From NCBI RefSeq assembly GCF_017298635.1, contig NZ_CP071182.1, positions 4,378,001 through 4,442,000 on the forward strand: 64,000 nucleotides of DNA, given 5' to 3'. A model generated the notes under the pieces. That model worked only from the letters and a program-made list of their open reading frames with translations. It was not told where the DNA came from and ran no database searches. Source of the stretch: Paenalicyclobacillus mengziensis (GTDB lineage Bacteria; Bacillota; Bacilli; Alicyclobacillales; Alicyclobacillaceae). Numbering within the stretch: position 1 is the first letter of the stretch; each line of letters begins with the position of its first letter. A program made the translations under genes and the position numbers. Below, one piece after another: positions 1 through 8,999 of the stretch.

Positions 1-168
1 CATCCACTTGCTTGCCAACATGTCTCAACCTCCACATCCAGCCTCTCACGCTTTCTGTTCGTAGTTTGGATCGGCGAAACCCTGAGCATACACGGCCCCG
101 GAATAGTCTCTTGAGGCAAGGTCATGATAAGGAGACCGTCATAAAACTCCACAGGGGGGATAGATGGC

Positions 169-1638
169 ATGCCGATTTGGCTGATGGCTGTAATCCTGTA
201 CATCGCAAACCTTGTGGGACTTCTCGTCGTTGCTGTCGGCGGCTCCAAAAAACCAGCGCCGACGTTAACCTGGCTTACTTTCTGTTTGGTCTTGCCGTTC
301 CTTGGACTTGTGGTGTATCTCTTACTCACACGAAAGGTCCACCGACGCAGTTCCTTGCCGTGGGAACTGCCGTCTTACGAAGGCAGGGCAGACAGGTTGC
401 CCCGCACACTGCACATGGAACTCGTCACCCAAAGCCTGTCTGCAGCGGCAATTGCCCGCGGTATTACACGGTTCTCATCACCGCCCGTTCAAGCAAACCT
501 TCAAGCTTACAATGCCGGCGAACCCTTTTACCAAGACCTTGTGAGATCCATCCAAGATGCACAGTCCTCGATTGATATTGAGTTCTATATTTTTCGCTAT
601 GATGAGGTCGGGAAAGCTGTGGTCGAGGCGCTGCTGGAACGGCTCCATGCTGGCGTCGAAGTGCGGTTTCTGCTTGATGGATTTGGCAGTCGAAAGTTCC
701 CACAGGATGTGATTGCGCAGCTAGATGCAGCCGGTGCACAGTGCAGGATATTTTTCCCGATTGGTTTTCCTTTTTTAACACCAAGTGTCAATCACCGAGA
801 TCACTGCAAGATAGTTGTCATTGACAAGACGACTGCATTTACAGGCGGCATGAACGTCGGCCGGGAATACGCTGGGCGAGACCCGTCCTACGGCCCATGG
901 CGCGACACCCATGTCAAAATCGAAGCAAAAGTTCCGTTACCGCTGGCTGACCTGTTTGAAGCGAACTTTGAACTAGGGACACCGAGGACAGTGCATCCAC
1001 AACCGAGGCCAGTGCATCGCCGTACTGTCTCGAACTTGCCCGACAAGTCTACGAGGAAGGATGAGCCTGAAGTCGACGCAACCAACTACAGTCGCGGCCT
1101 CATTCAGTTTTTGCAAAGCGGTCCAGATACCCCTCGCCAGAATTTGCGTGAACTATATTTCCTGTGTCTAACACAGGCGACTCGACAGGTGGACATCACA
1201 ACACCGTACTTTCTTCCGGAGAGCGATTTGCTGATGGGGCTTTACACCGCCGTTGCAAGGGGAGTGCGGGTTCGACTGTTATTGCCGGAACGGGTCGATC
1301 ACCGAATGATTGGTTTCGCCTGCCAGACCTACTTTCCAAGTTTGCTGTACGCTGGCGTTGAGATCTATTTACATCGCCCCGGGGTACTGCATGCGAAAGT
1401 CATGACCGTTGACGACGATCTCGCTGTTGTTGGTGCGGCAAACTATGATCTTCGCAGTTTCCACTTAAACTATGAGGTTGCGATGGTGCAGTACGGTCAC
1501 TCGTTTGTCGAGGAACTCAGGCACCACTTTAATATGGATCTAGAGGTCTCAAGGCGCCTTGAAATTCACCAGCTTCACCCGTCGCTGGTTCACCGCGTAA
1601 AACATAATGCGGCACGGTTGTTAGCGCCCTTAATGTGA
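169..1638 (+). CDS. cls: Cardiolipin synthase (phospholipase D superfamily)
   Basis: This 489-aa membrane enzyme should condense two phosphatidylglycerols into cardiolipin and glycerol at the cytoplasmic membrane. Two N-terminal membrane segments (about residues 3-24 and 36-54) precede two PLD domains. Each domain has a complete HxKx4D motif: HCKIVVID at about 212-219 and HAKVMTVD at about 408-415. Length and the TM-TM-PLD-PLD layout match bacterial Cls. The ATG at 169 follows a GGGGGGA ribosome binding site. A linker of low complexity (about 270-305) separates the two PLD halves. The gene stands alone; coaA downstream has its own promoter. A generic PLD-family protein is the only alternative, and the two membrane segments argue for Cls. 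Confidence 0.93.
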   Translation: MPIWLMAVILYIANLVGLLVVAVGGSKKPAPTLTWLTFCLVLPFLGLVVYLLLTRKVHRRSSLPWELPSYEGRADRLPRTLHMELVTQSLSAAAIARGITRFSSPPVQANLQAYNAGEPFYQDLVRSIQDAQSSIDIEFYIFRYDEVGKAVVEALLERLHAGVEVRFLLDGFGSRKFPQDVIAQLDAAGAQCRIFFPIGFPFLTPSVNHRDHCKIVVIDKTTAFTGGMNVGREYAGRDPSYGPWRDTHVKIEAKVPLPLADLFEANFELGTPRTVHPQPRPVHRRTVSNLPDKSTRKDEPEVDATNYSRGLIQFLQSGPDTPRQNLRELYFLCLTQATRQVDITTPYFLPESDLLMGLYTAVARGVRVRLLLPERVDHRMIGFACQTYFPSLLYAGVEIYLHRPGVLHAKVMTVDDDLAVVGAANYDLRSFHLNYEVAMVQYGHSFVEELRHHFNMDLEVSRRLEIHQLHPSLVHRVKHNAARLLAPLM

Positions 1639-1691
1639 TGAAAAACGGTTGGCAACTTGACGTCTGCTGTCCACTTTGCAGCGTATGCCCA

Positions 1692-1719
1692 TTGGCGAAA
1701 CGAGCAACTTCTGTATAAT
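1692..1719 (+). promoter_or_regulatory. Predicted sigma-A promoter of coaA
   Basis: TTGGCG at 1692-1697 and a perfect TATAAT at 1714-1719 are separated by 16 bp. They lie between cls and coaA, about 70 bp before the coaA start. This is assigned by consensus only. Confidence 0.55.
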
Positions 1720-1789
1720 GAGAGAGCAGAATGACACATTGTCGAAGTTTCGCACTGAATCTACCAGAGCAACTGGAGGAATGACCCAT

Positions 1790-2743
1790 ATGCCTCTGTC
1801 GGCCGGAACAAAACAGCGACTTACGCCATACGTCAACTTTGACAGGGCTTCTTGGGGCGCGCTACGACTCGCCACTCCACTGCCTCTGACAGAACAAGAG
1901 CTCGATGAGTTAAGAGGACTCAACGTTGAGATATCTCTCGAAGAGGTAAAGGTTATCTACTTGCCTTTGTCACGTTTATTAAACCTATACGTGGGAGCCA
2001 CGCAGAACCTGTATCGAGCGACAAACCTGTTTCTCGGTAAGCAAAGTGAAAAAGTTCCCTACATCATTGGCATCGCCGGGAGTGTAGCTGTCGGCAAGAG
2101 TACGACTGCGCGATTGGTCCGGGCCTTGCTCGCAAGATGGCCAAACCACCCGAAGGTAGACTTGGTGACAACCGACGGTTTTCTGTACCCAAACGCCGTA
2201 CTTGAGGAACGGGGGCTGCTGTCTCGAAAAGGGTTCCCGGAAAGCTATGACGTTCGTCGATTGCTGCAGTTCCTCGCAGCGGTCAAATCCGGCGTCGACA
2301 AGGTAGAAGCTCCGGTCTATTCCCACTTGGCTTATGATATTCTTTCAGATGAAGTGCAGGTCATCAACCAGCCTGACATCCTCATTGTCGAAGGTCTGAA
2401 CGTTTTACAGACGTATTCCGGCGAGCGGAGAGCACAGTTATTTGTATCCGATTTCTTTGACTTCTCCATTTACGTCGATGCACCTGAACACCATATTCGT
2501 CAGTGGTATGTTGACAGATTTGAAGCTCTGCGCCAGACAGCCTTCCAGAGCCCGACTTCATATTTTCATCGGTATGCAAATCTTACTCCGCCTGAAGCGA
2601 ATGAGGTTGCGCTTCGCATCTGGAACAGCATTAACGCCGTCAACCTCATTAAAAACATCGCGCCAACAAAGTATCGAGCCGACCTCATCCTGGATAAAGG
2701 AGCAAATCACGCGGTTCAACAGGTGCGTCTTCGGAAACTCTGA
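1790..2743 (+). CDS. coaA: Type I pantothenate kinase
   Basis: This kinase phosphorylates pantothenate with ATP, the committed step of coenzyme A synthesis. The protein is 317 aa, the usual length for type I CoaA. It has a P-loop GSVAVGKST near residues 97-105, followed by a [12 protein letters not shown] segment and the RKGFPESYD region typical of bacterial CoaA. The reading frame is open further upstream, but the ATG at 1790 was chosen because GGAGGA at 1775-1780 sits about nine bases before it, whereas the in-frame ATG at 1781 directly abuts that site. A consensus-like promoter precedes it. Function in the cytoplasm is well supported by family. Confidence 0.95.
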   Translation: MPLSAGTKQRLTPYVNFDRASWGALRLATPLPLTEQELDELRGLNVEISLEEVKVIYLPLSRLLNLYVGATQNLYRATNLFLGKQSEKVPYIIGIAGSVAVGKSTTARLVRALLARWPNHPKVDLVTTDGFLYPNAVLEERGLLSRKGFPESYDVRRLLQFLAAVKSGVDKVEAPVYSHLAYDILSDEVQVINQPDILIVEGLNVLQTYSGERRAQLFVSDFFDFSIYVDAPEHHIRQWYVDRFEALRQTAFQSPTSYFHRYANLTPPEANEVALRIWNSINAVNLIKNIAPTKYRADLILDKGANHAVQQVRLRKL

Positions 2744-2783
2744 CAACCTTTATCTACTGTGACAATCAGACATTGACTTAGTA

Positions 2784-3026
2784 TCATCTGTGCTTTGATT
2801 CCGGGACGTACAAGCGCTGACCCGTCTTCTTGTTGTACCACACAACCATCCGGATTCCCGTCGTCGGGTCAATGCTGACCTCGTCCGTCTTCTCAAATTC
2901 TGGCGGAATGACATCGATTTCCCGTGTCCGGTGCCGCCTGTAACGACTCGTAGCCTGGAGTGCAATGGTGACGATGAGGGCGCCAACCAACAGGTCGAGG
3001 ACAATGTAAGCGGCATAGATCTTCAC
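2784..3026 (-). CDS. Small membrane protein downstream of YbjQ
   Basis: An 80-aa protein with one N-terminal membrane segment (about residues 5-25), a basic stretch (RYRRHRTRE) and a soluble C-terminal tail ending in a YNKKTGQRLYVPE motif. I do not recognise a family. Its GTG start overlaps the TGA stop of the YbjQ-family gene by four bases (GTGA), so the two are translationally coupled and almost certainly work together. The coupling is the main reason to believe it is a real gene. Confidence 0.7.
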   Translation of the reverse strand: MKIYAAYIVLDLLVGALIVTIALQATSRYRRHRTREIDVIPPEFEKTDEVSIDPTTGIRMVVWYNKKTGQRLYVPESKHR

Positions 3027-3349
3027 CCGGACACCTTGCGCAAAACGACCGCGGTTCCATAGGCCACAATCTCTGACATGGTTTGGCCAATCTCACTGGA
3101 ATCAAAGCGCATCATGACAACGGCATTTGCACCCATTGCGTGAGCATTTTCCACCAACCTATCGACTGCACTTCTTCTTGCATCTTCCAGCAACTCCGTG
3201 TACTCCTTGATTTCCCCGCCAACAATGCTGCGTAAACCCGCAACCAAGTTACCGCCGATGCCCCGACTCCGGACGACAACGCCGAATGCCTGACCAATGA
3301 CCTCTTCGACTTCATAACCAGGTACGCTCTCCGTGGTAACGACCAACAC
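3023..3349 (-). CDS. YbjQ/DUF74 family protein
   Basis: A 108-aa protein of the YbjQ (UPF0145, formerly DUF74) family. Hallmarks are the N-terminal VTTESVPGYEVEEVIG, the GGEIKEYTELLEDAR helix and the GANAVVMMRFDSSEI strand. Members form pentameric rings and have been called heavy-metal-binding, but their role is unproven. The frame is open to 3388, but the GTG at 3349 sits five bases after AGGGGGAG and gives the usual N-terminus of the family. It overlaps the next gene by four bases. Confidence 0.88.
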   Translation of the reverse strand: MLVVTTESVPGYEVEEVIGQAFGVVVRSRGIGGNLVAGLRSIVGGEIKEYTELLEDARRSAVDRLVENAHAMGANAVVMMRFDSSEIGQTMSEIVAYGTAVVLRKVSG

Positions 3350-3517
3350 ACAAACTCCCCCTGTCGACCGAGCATTCACAGTCCCCACAGATGGTTGTGG
3401 GCTCTAGGCGGCGAACGCTCAAATCAGTCTTTCAAACACCCTTACTGACATTGTGCCTTAAAAATTGATGAAGTGCTCATGTTTTCTTACACAATCCCTG
3501 ATCGTCATGATTTCGTC

Positions 3518-3553
3518 ATGGTATGCTGACTGCGAATGGTATGCTGACTGCGA
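3518..3553. repeat. Perfect 18-bp tandem duplication
   Basis: The 18-bp unit ATGGTATGCTGACTGCGA occurs twice back to back (3518-3535 and 3536-3553), immediately before the ribosome binding site of the epimerase-like gene. It gives an upstream in-frame extension of that gene, which is why the apparent ORF is longer than the likely protein. Confidence 0.95.
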
Positions 3554-3570
3554 TAGGAGGTCTGATTATC

Positions 3571-4500
3571 GTGGATGTTGTTATTTTTGGGGGCAGCGGC
3601 TTGATTGGGCAAGCGCTCGCAGCAACCGTTGAAGAATCTGGGGGCACAGCCTTTATCCTGTCGCGCAGCCGGCAACTCACCAGGTACGGCACAACAGTCC
3701 CGTACTCCCTTGAAACGCTTCACCAAGTGATAGGTGCCCTTCCCATCGACGGTCCATATGCCATCGTAAACCTGGCCGGAGAGTCGATTGCAGGTGGGCG
3801 TTGGACGACGCAGCGTAAACAAGCAATCCGGGACAGCCGCGTCATTCTCACTGAAGCCCTGGCGAACGCCATACGAAATCTGGAAGTGCCGCCGAGTGTG
3901 TTTGTGAGCGGATCGGCCGTTGGTTATTATGGAACATCGACAACAGCTACTTTTACGGAATCGAATCTGCCAGGTGATGGCTTTTTGACGGATGTCACGT
4001 GTGCGTGGGAGGACGCCGCACAAATGGCACTGCCAGCTACGCGCGTCGTGTTGCTTCGTACTGGAGTGGTTCTCGCTGCGAACAAAGGAGCCTTAGCCCA
4101 AATGGCCCTGCCATACCGTTTCTTTGCAGGAGGCCGCGTTGGCAGTGGGTTGCAATGGGTGTCGTGGATTCATATCGCAGACGTGTCAGGAATGATTTTA
4201 CACTGCATCAACAACGAAGAAATCTATGGTCCGGTCAATGTCACCGCGCCAAACCCAGTGCAAATGGATGAGTTCGGGAAGTCTATCGCTATCGTACTCC
4301 GTCGCCCCCACTTCATGCCTGTGCCGTCTGGTGTGATGCGTGCGTTGCTTGGTGAGATGTCGCAGATTATGCTGGAGGGCCAGCGTGTGCTCCCAGAGAA
4401 GGCGCTTGATACCGGGTACGTATTTATGTTTCCAGAAGTTCGCGCGGCGCTCTTTGACCTACTCTCCCCTAACCGTCACCCGCTCTCTGCGTCACCTTAG
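3571..4500 (+). CDS. TIGR01777/YfcH-type SDR epimerase-like protein
   Basis: A 309-aa extended SDR protein of the TIGR01777 group. It starts with a Rossmann nucleotide-binding site (FGGSGLIGQALA), has the active-site region VSGSAVGYYG with the YYG variant of this family, and ends with a DUF1731-like C-terminal segment (MPVPSGVMRALLGEMS onwards). The substrate is unknown; annotation as nucleotide-sugar epimerase is by fold only. GTG at 3571 was chosen because AGGAGG lies about ten bases upstream; the frame extends back into an 18-bp tandem duplication. Its 3' end overlaps the convergent lipoprotein gene by nine bases. Confidence 0.85.
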   Translation: MDVVIFGGSGLIGQALAATVEESGGTAFILSRSRQLTRYGTTVPYSLETLHQVIGALPIDGPYAIVNLAGESIAGGRWTTQRKQAIRDSRVILTEALANAIRNLEVPPSVFVSGSAVGYYGTSTTATFTESNLPGDGFLTDVTCAWEDAAQMALPATRVVLLRTGVVLAANKGALAQMALPYRFFAGGRVGSGLQWVSWIHIADVSGMILHCINNEEIYGPVNVTAPNPVQMDEFGKSIAIVLRRPHFMPVPSGVMRALLGEMSQIMLEGQRVLPEKALDTGYVFMFPEVRAALFDLLSPNRHPLSASP

Positions 4501-5112
4501 GCTGAGGGCTTGTTGCCACGCGCTCAGGGTGTGCTCCCCAAACATGGCTAAAACACCACGCTTACCCGGAAACACAAGCGTGGGATAGCCTTGTGGCGTC
4601 AGTTTCTGCGAATTCGAGCCCAGGTAGTAGTATTCTTTCACATGGTTGATATGAAAGTAGTTCATCTCTTCCTGAGTAATGCGAACTTCCTCAGCTAGCG
4701 ACGTGCCAGGCGCAAACCCCATGCTGACCAGGGTTGGAAACTGGGACAGTGACTGCCTGTTTTTGTTCAGCAACACTAAGGTGCGCTGACAATGTGGACA
4801 CCAATAGGCGACAAACAGAATGGGCGTGTTTTTCGCGTCCAGGACTACCTTCCTGCCGTTTGCGGCGTAAACGGTGATGTCACTGTAAATGGACGCGCTC
4901 GCGCTTGTCGGATCAAACCGTGGATCCGGTGTTGCAGGCAAATCCTTTAATCGGTTGACGAACGGAGGATTGGGGTCCTGACGTGTTGACCCGACTTCGG
5001 CGCCGTTCGAGTGACCGCCCGCGCTGTTGTTTGATTGTGCGGCACCGCACCCGGCAATCACAGCCGTTGTCAACAAACTGAGCGCCACACCAACCAGTTT
5101 TTTACCTACCAT
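4492..5112 (-). CDS. Thioredoxin-like lipoprotein
   Basis: A 206-aa exported lipoprotein. A signal peptide ends in the lipobox VIAGC with Cys22 as the lipidation site. A Ser/Asn/Gly-rich linker leads to a thioredoxin-like domain with the redox motif YWCPHC at about residues 103-108, followed by a C-terminal TPQGYPTLVF cis-proline segment. It probably exchanges thiols or disulfides on extracytoplasmic proteins; the partner is unknown. Both active-site cysteines are ordinary TGT/TGC codons, unlike the two TGA-containing redox genes at 54.5 and 57 kb. Confidence 0.85.
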   Translation of the reverse strand: MVGKKLVGVALSLLTTAVIAGCGAAQSNNSAGGHSNGAEVGSTRQDPNPPFVNRLKDLPATPDPRFDPTSASASIYSDITVYAANGRKVVLDAKNTPILFVAYWCPHCQRTLVLLNKNRQSLSQFPTLVSMGFAPGTSLAEEVRITQEEMNYFHINHVKEYYYLGSNSQKLTPQGYPTLVFPGKRGVLAMFGEHTLSAWQQALSLR

Positions 5113-5253
5113 TCCCCTATTGCCCCTTCCACCCGTTCAATTGTCCCAAATCCATTCAGGCAATATCGTACCATGACTCCTCACTTGAATCATGTTCTAT
5201 GAATCACTCAACATGGTAAAATGAACCACAATAGAGGATAAGGAGGACTATTC

Positions 5254-6990
5254 ATGCGGGTTGTTTTTGAACGAAACGTACCGATTCCCATGCGTGACGG
5301 CGTGACACTCCGAGCCAATGTATTTCGCCCCGAAGCTGATGGAAAGTACCCTGTCATCCTGACGCGTCTGCCCTACGGTAAGGACACTGCCTTTTCTTAC
5401 GCCTTGCTCGATCCGGTACGCATGGCCGAAGCGGGCTATATTGTCGTCATTCAGGACGTCCGTGGCAGGTTCTCCTCGGAGGGACAGTACAAAGGGTTTA
5501 TCCAGGAGTTTGATGACGGATACGATACTGTAGAGTGGGCCGCGAATATGCCGGGCTCAAACGGATCGGTCGGTATGTACGGAGCCTCCTATTTTGCATT
5601 TACGCAGTGGGCCGCTGCTGCGAGCGGTCATCCTGCACTGAAGGTCGTGACCCCAATGGTGGCGTTTGATGACGGATGGGGAGGAGTCGGTTTTCGCAAC
5701 GGAGCCTATGAATGGGGTCTTGCAGCATCTTGGTACCTTGGAGCCATGGTCTTGCCAGAAATCGCCCGCACCAAAAAAGACAGTCCCGATTTCCCGCTCC
5801 TGTTCGGACGACTCGTCCATGACGCCGATCATCTGTCCGAAAGTGGATATTTTGAATTGCCCCTGAAAGACTTTGCCCCGATGAAGCGAGCAGATGTACT
5901 GCCAGAGTTTTTTCATCAAATGCTTGAAAATCGCTACAGCGACGCGTGGCGTGCCATCTCTATTCATCCACACTACGATTCCATGCAGGTCGATGCACAT
6001 CTTATCGGAGGATGGTACGACGTTTTTCTAAAGAGTACCATCGAAAGCTTCGTCCGCATGAAAAAACTCGGTCGGGAAGCTCGACTTGTGATTGGCCCGT
6101 GGACGCACAGCAACTACGGAAACGGTGTTGGCGATCTCGATTTTGGTATGGCAGCCAACAGCAACTTCCTCGACTTGAAATACGACCCGACAGCACTGCA
6201 TCAGCGCTGGTTCGACGCAAGGCTCAAGGGAGTGGAAAATGAACTTGCTGCCGAGCCGCCCCTGCGCATCTTTGTAATGGGGGAAAACAAGTGGCGCTTC
6301 AGCTCGGATTGGCCGCTCCCGGAAACCGTTTACACCCCCGTTTATCTGACAAGCGGTGGACACGCCCATTCGTCGAGCACAGACGGGAAATTAACGATGG
6401 GTACCCTCCCTTCTGAGAATTCCGCAGACAATGATACGTACGCGTACGACCCCGGGGACCCGGTGCTGACAAACGGCGGCAACCTGCTCATGACGCCTCT
6501 GTACCCGCCAGGGCCAAAAGATCAAACAACGACAGAAGCGAGAGAGGACGTCCTCGTCTACACGTCCGACGTACTGTCGCAGCCACTCGAAATCACAGGA
6601 CCACTGAAAGCAAAGCTATGGGTCACGAGTTCAGCAAAAGATACAGACTTCATCGTCCGTCTCTGTGATGTCGATGAAAAGGGGCGTTCCATCAATCTCG
6701 CGGATGGTGTGGTTCGAATGAGGTATCGCAACAGTTTTGAACATCCCGAGTTGATTGTTCCAGGTGAAGTCTACGAGATTGAAGTGGACCTGTGGGCAAC
6801 GAGCAACGTATATCTTCCTGGACATCGGATTCGAGTTCAGGTGACCAGCAGCAACTTCCCGCGCTGGAATCGAAACCTGAACACCGGCGCATCGAATGAA
6901 GAATCCGCGGAGTTTGTCACAGCAACCCAGACCATCCTTCATGACGCGAATCATCCGTCGCATATCCTCTTACCGGTCATCCCCAGGTAG
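5254..6990 (+). CDS. CocE/NonD family (peptidase S15-like) hydrolase
   Basis: A 578-aa alpha/beta hydrolase of the CocE/NonD (S15) family, which cleaves esters, amides or N-acyl substrates. The likely triad is Ser112 in MYGASYFAF, Asp256 in GGWYDVFLK and His285 in GPWTHSN. The C-terminal jelly-roll (about 420-575) carries the family's LKAKLWVTSSAKDTDFIVRL and SSNFPRWNRNLNTG motifs. The glutaryl-7-ACA acylase and cocaine esterase groups share this layout, so the substrate cannot be named. AAGGAGG precedes the ATG. No signal peptide is visible, so it is probably cytoplasmic. Confidence 0.9.
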   Translation: MRVVFERNVPIPMRDGVTLRANVFRPEADGKYPVILTRLPYGKDTAFSYALLDPVRMAEAGYIVVIQDVRGRFSSEGQYKGFIQEFDDGYDTVEWAANMPGSNGSVGMYGASYFAFTQWAAAASGHPALKVVTPMVAFDDGWGGVGFRNGAYEWGLAASWYLGAMVLPEIARTKKDSPDFPLLFGRLVHDADHLSESGYFELPLKDFAPMKRADVLPEFFHQMLENRYSDAWRAISIHPHYDSMQVDAHLIGGWYDVFLKSTIESFVRMKKLGREARLVIGPWTHSNYGNGVGDLDFGMAANSNFLDLKYDPTALHQRWFDARLKGVENELAAEPPLRIFVMGENKWRFSSDWPLPETVYTPVYLTSGGHAHSSSTDGKLTMGTLPSENSADNDTYAYDPGDPVLTNGGNLLMTPLYPPGPKDQTTTEAREDVLVYTSDVLSQPLEITGPLKAKLWVTSSAKDTDFIVRLCDVDEKGRSINLADGVVRMRYRNSFEHPELIVPGEVYEIEVDLWATSNVYLPGHRIRVQVTSSNFPRWNRNLNTGASNEESAEFVTATQTILHDANHPSHILLPVIPR

Positions 6991-7009
6991 CTGCAATTGA
7001 GTCGCAAAA

Positions 7010-7048
7010 GAACAGTGTGCCAATCGAAACTGATTTGGCACGCTGTTC
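7010..7048. terminator. Bidirectional terminator hairpin
   Basis: GAACAGTGTGCCAA (7010-7023) pairs with TTGGCACGCTGTTC (7035-7048) through one G-T pair. It sits between the convergent hydrolase and SDR genes. On the minus strand it is followed by TTTTGC, so termination of the SDR transcript is the best supported. Confidence 0.75.
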
Positions 7049-7055
7049 TCATCGA

Positions 7056-7931
7056 CTAGAATCTCGATTGAACCAAGCGTTCAAAAATCCTCCACGGTAA
7101 CCACCTTCGGGCCGCTAAGGCAATACCAATTCCTTTTCCAACTGGGTATCTAAAGTTCGGAGCCCCGGTCTGAATGACCTTCTGAATCAGGCGGACCACC
7201 TCCATCGGATCGCCCGCAGTCCGTGCCGTATGCTGAACCTGTCTGTACAGGCGGTCATTCATATGAATGTATGGTGACTCGGGATTCAGTTCATACCCCC
7301 GGAGACTGTTGTCCCAAACATTCGTGCGGTAAGGTCCTGGCTCAACAAGGGCAACATGAATTCCGTACCTTGCCACCTCAAACCGCAAGCTTTCCATCAG
7401 CCCCTCGAGTGCAAATTTTGACGCACTGTAGGGGCCAAGTCCCGGCATAGCCAGTCTGCCGCTAACACTGCTGACACTGACAATTGTGCCAAAGCCCTGC
7501 TTGCGCATATGCGGTAAGACAGCTTGCGTAGAGGCGATGGCGCCAAACACGTTGGTCTCGAATTGTTGGCGCCAGTCAGCAAGTGAGACCTCCTCAACCA
7601 CTCCGCCAGCGGCGTATCCTGCGTTGTTTACAAGGACGTCGATACGCCGCCACTTGTCCATGACGTCGCCGATAACTTGGTAGACCTGCTTCTCCCTTGT
7701 AACATCCATTTCCATTATCTCAATTTGCTGCCGCACATCCCACTTCTCTGCCGCCATGATGAGCTTTGACTTCTTGTCGATGTTGCGCATGGTAGCCACG
7801 ACGCGGTACCCATCCTTGGCTAAAGCAAGGCAAGTCAAAAGACCGAATCCGCTTGATGTCCCTGTCACAAGGGCAACAGGTTCCAAAGGAGCGGACGCAT
7901 GTTCCACAGATGGTTTGTCTTGTATCGTCAA
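7056..7931 (-). CDS. SDR family oxidoreductase
   Basis: A 291-aa classical short-chain dehydrogenase/reductase. It has the NAD(P)-binding motif TGTSSGFG (about 23-30), the NNAG motif, a catalytic Ser in the VSSVSG strand and Tyr-x3-Lys in PYSASK (about 168-172). The C-terminal extension (MEVVRLIQKVI and on) resembles SDRs annotated as retinol- or 17-beta-hydroxysteroid dehydrogenase-like, but the substrate is unknown. The TTG at 7931 was chosen because AAAGGAG lies seven bases upstream; in-frame ATGs further upstream have no ribosome binding site. Confidence 0.88.
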   Translation of the reverse strand: MTIQDKPSVEHASAPLEPVALVTGTSSGFGLLTCLALAKDGYRVVATMRNIDKKSKLIMAAEKWDVRQQIEIMEMDVTREKQVYQVIGDVMDKWRRIDVLVNNAGYAAGGVVEEVSLADWRQQFETNVFGAIASTQAVLPHMRKQGFGTIVSVSSVSGRLAMPGLGPYSASKFALEGLMESLRFEVARYGIHVALVEPGPYRTNVWDNSLRGYELNPESPYIHMNDRLYRQVQHTARTAGDPMEVVRLIQKVIQTGAPNFRYPVGKGIGIALAARRWLPWRIFERLVQSRF

Positions 7932-8065
7932 CGGAGTTTCTCCTTTCTCAGCGTTCTTGCGGTACATGGTAAAAGTTGCACAAATCAGACGGATAGGCTG
8001 CATAAACCACTGCAACAAAGTGGCAACCTATGGTGAATCAACCATGAGTAGAGGAGGAACTGCAA

Positions 8066-8344
8066 ATGAAATACTGGATTGCGTTCTCGGCCATTGCAAC
8101 CATGTTAACGCTCAGTGGCTGCGGAGCCGTCAACAACACTGGCGGTATGGCAGAAAACGTCATCAACAACACTGGCAATGCTGTTCGCAACACAGTGAAT
8201 GACCCAGCAAACACCGCCGGAAATGCAGTGAACGGCATTGGCAACGCGGCCCGCGACACAGTCAACGGCGTCGGAAACGCTGCGCGTGGCACGGCCAATG
8301 CAATTCGCAACGGGATAGCAAACACGACCAATACCGCCCGTTAA
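8066..8344 (+). CDS. Small Asn/Ala-rich repeat lipoprotein
   Basis: A 92-aa lipoprotein with signal peptide and lipobox LTLSGC. The mature part consists of degenerate 11-residue repeats of the form GNAxRxTxNxx (about five copies, rich in Asn, Ala, Gly and Thr), such as GNAARDTVNGV and GNAARGTANAI. The 11-residue period and regular Val/Ala/Ile spacing suggest an amphipathic helical rod. No known family is recognised. GAGGAGG precedes the ATG and a strong terminator follows, so it is a free-standing gene. Surface or spore-envelope location is inference. Confidence 0.82.
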   Translation: MKYWIAFSAIATMLTLSGCGAVNNTGGMAENVINNTGNAVRNTVNDPANTAGNAVNGIGNAARDTVNGVGNAARGTANAIRNGIANTTNTAR

Positions 8345-8350
8345 CGAAAA

Positions 8351-8404
8351 GGGGTATCCTGACTCCTGCAGCGCCCCATCGTCGCTGCATCCGCGGGATA
8401 CCCC
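8351..8404. terminator. Double-stem terminator
   Basis: The outer stem GGGGTATCC/GGATACCCC (8351-8359 with 8396-8404) encloses an inner stem TGCAGCG/CGCTGCA. It lies between the convergent repeat-lipoprotein and Lin0512-type genes and probably serves both. Confidence 0.7.
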
Positions 8405-8426
8405 CTAAATATTACTCTTGGATACC

Positions 8427-8463
8427 CTTCAGTACCCTACTTCATGCTTCAGTACCCTACTTC
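8427..8463. repeat. 20-bp tandem duplication copying the end of a gene
   Basis: CTTCAGTACCCTACTTC occurs at 8427-8443 and again at 8447-8463, period 20 bp. The right copy contains the last codons and TGA stop of the minus-strand Lin0512 gene; the left copy repeats this end just beyond the stop. Confidence 0.93.
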
Positions 8464-8808
8464 TACTACGGCGTTTACAATCACCATTTCATCTGAAATG
8501 TCACCCTTGTCAGGGAGAAGAATGCCGCTCGACGCAAGCAAACCACCTGGGACGACATTGATTTGAACAGTCCCATATGGGAACACGGCCTTTACCCGCG
8601 CCTGGTCGATATCCTCATGCCGAAATGGCACGGCAAGCGTGACTCGAACCTTCATGTTGTTCAGGTCTTCTCCGGGTAATACCTGCGTGATGCCCGGCAT
8701 CGAATTGTGGCCAATCGCATTCTTACACGCTTTTACGGCGGCTTGAGTCACGTCCTGTCCGTGCAAGTCAATCCCCATTCCCACCTCGATAAATATAACC
8801 TGTTCCAT
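8449..8808 (-). CDS. Lin0512 family protein
   Basis: A 119-aa protein matching the Lin0512 family of Firmicutes (features: FIEVGMGIDLHGQDVTQAAVKACKNAI split by turn, the GHNSMPG motif, and VKAVFPYGTVQINVVPGG). The function of the family is unknown. The frame is open upstream to 8880, but the ATG at 8808 follows GGAGGGAG and gives the normal family N-terminus (MEQVIFIEVG). It is monocistronic, facing a divergent SDR gene. Confidence 0.87.
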   Translation of the reverse strand: MEQVIFIEVGMGIDLHGQDVTQAAVKACKNAIGHNSMPGITQVLPGEDLNNMKVRVTLAVPFRHEDIDQARVKAVFPYGTVQINVVPGGLLASSGILLPDKGDISDEMVIVNAVVEVGY

Positions 8809-8999
8809 TGTATCGTCTCCCTCCATCATTGCTATTTTGACACAACCGTGGCTGAAGCAGTCAATTTGTATCTGATGCACATCCGGAAAATCTGGATGGA
8901 CCCTATCGTGGGAGAAGGAATTTTGCGGATAGAAGCAAACAATACATTAAGTGGATTTGTAAGTGCAGTTGTCGAGTCACGAAGCAGGAGGGTAAACGT

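Noticed and set aside
169..169. An ORF beginning at base 12 overlapping the cardiolipin synthase gene
   Set aside because: It is in a different frame from a clearly conserved gene and has no recognisable domain.
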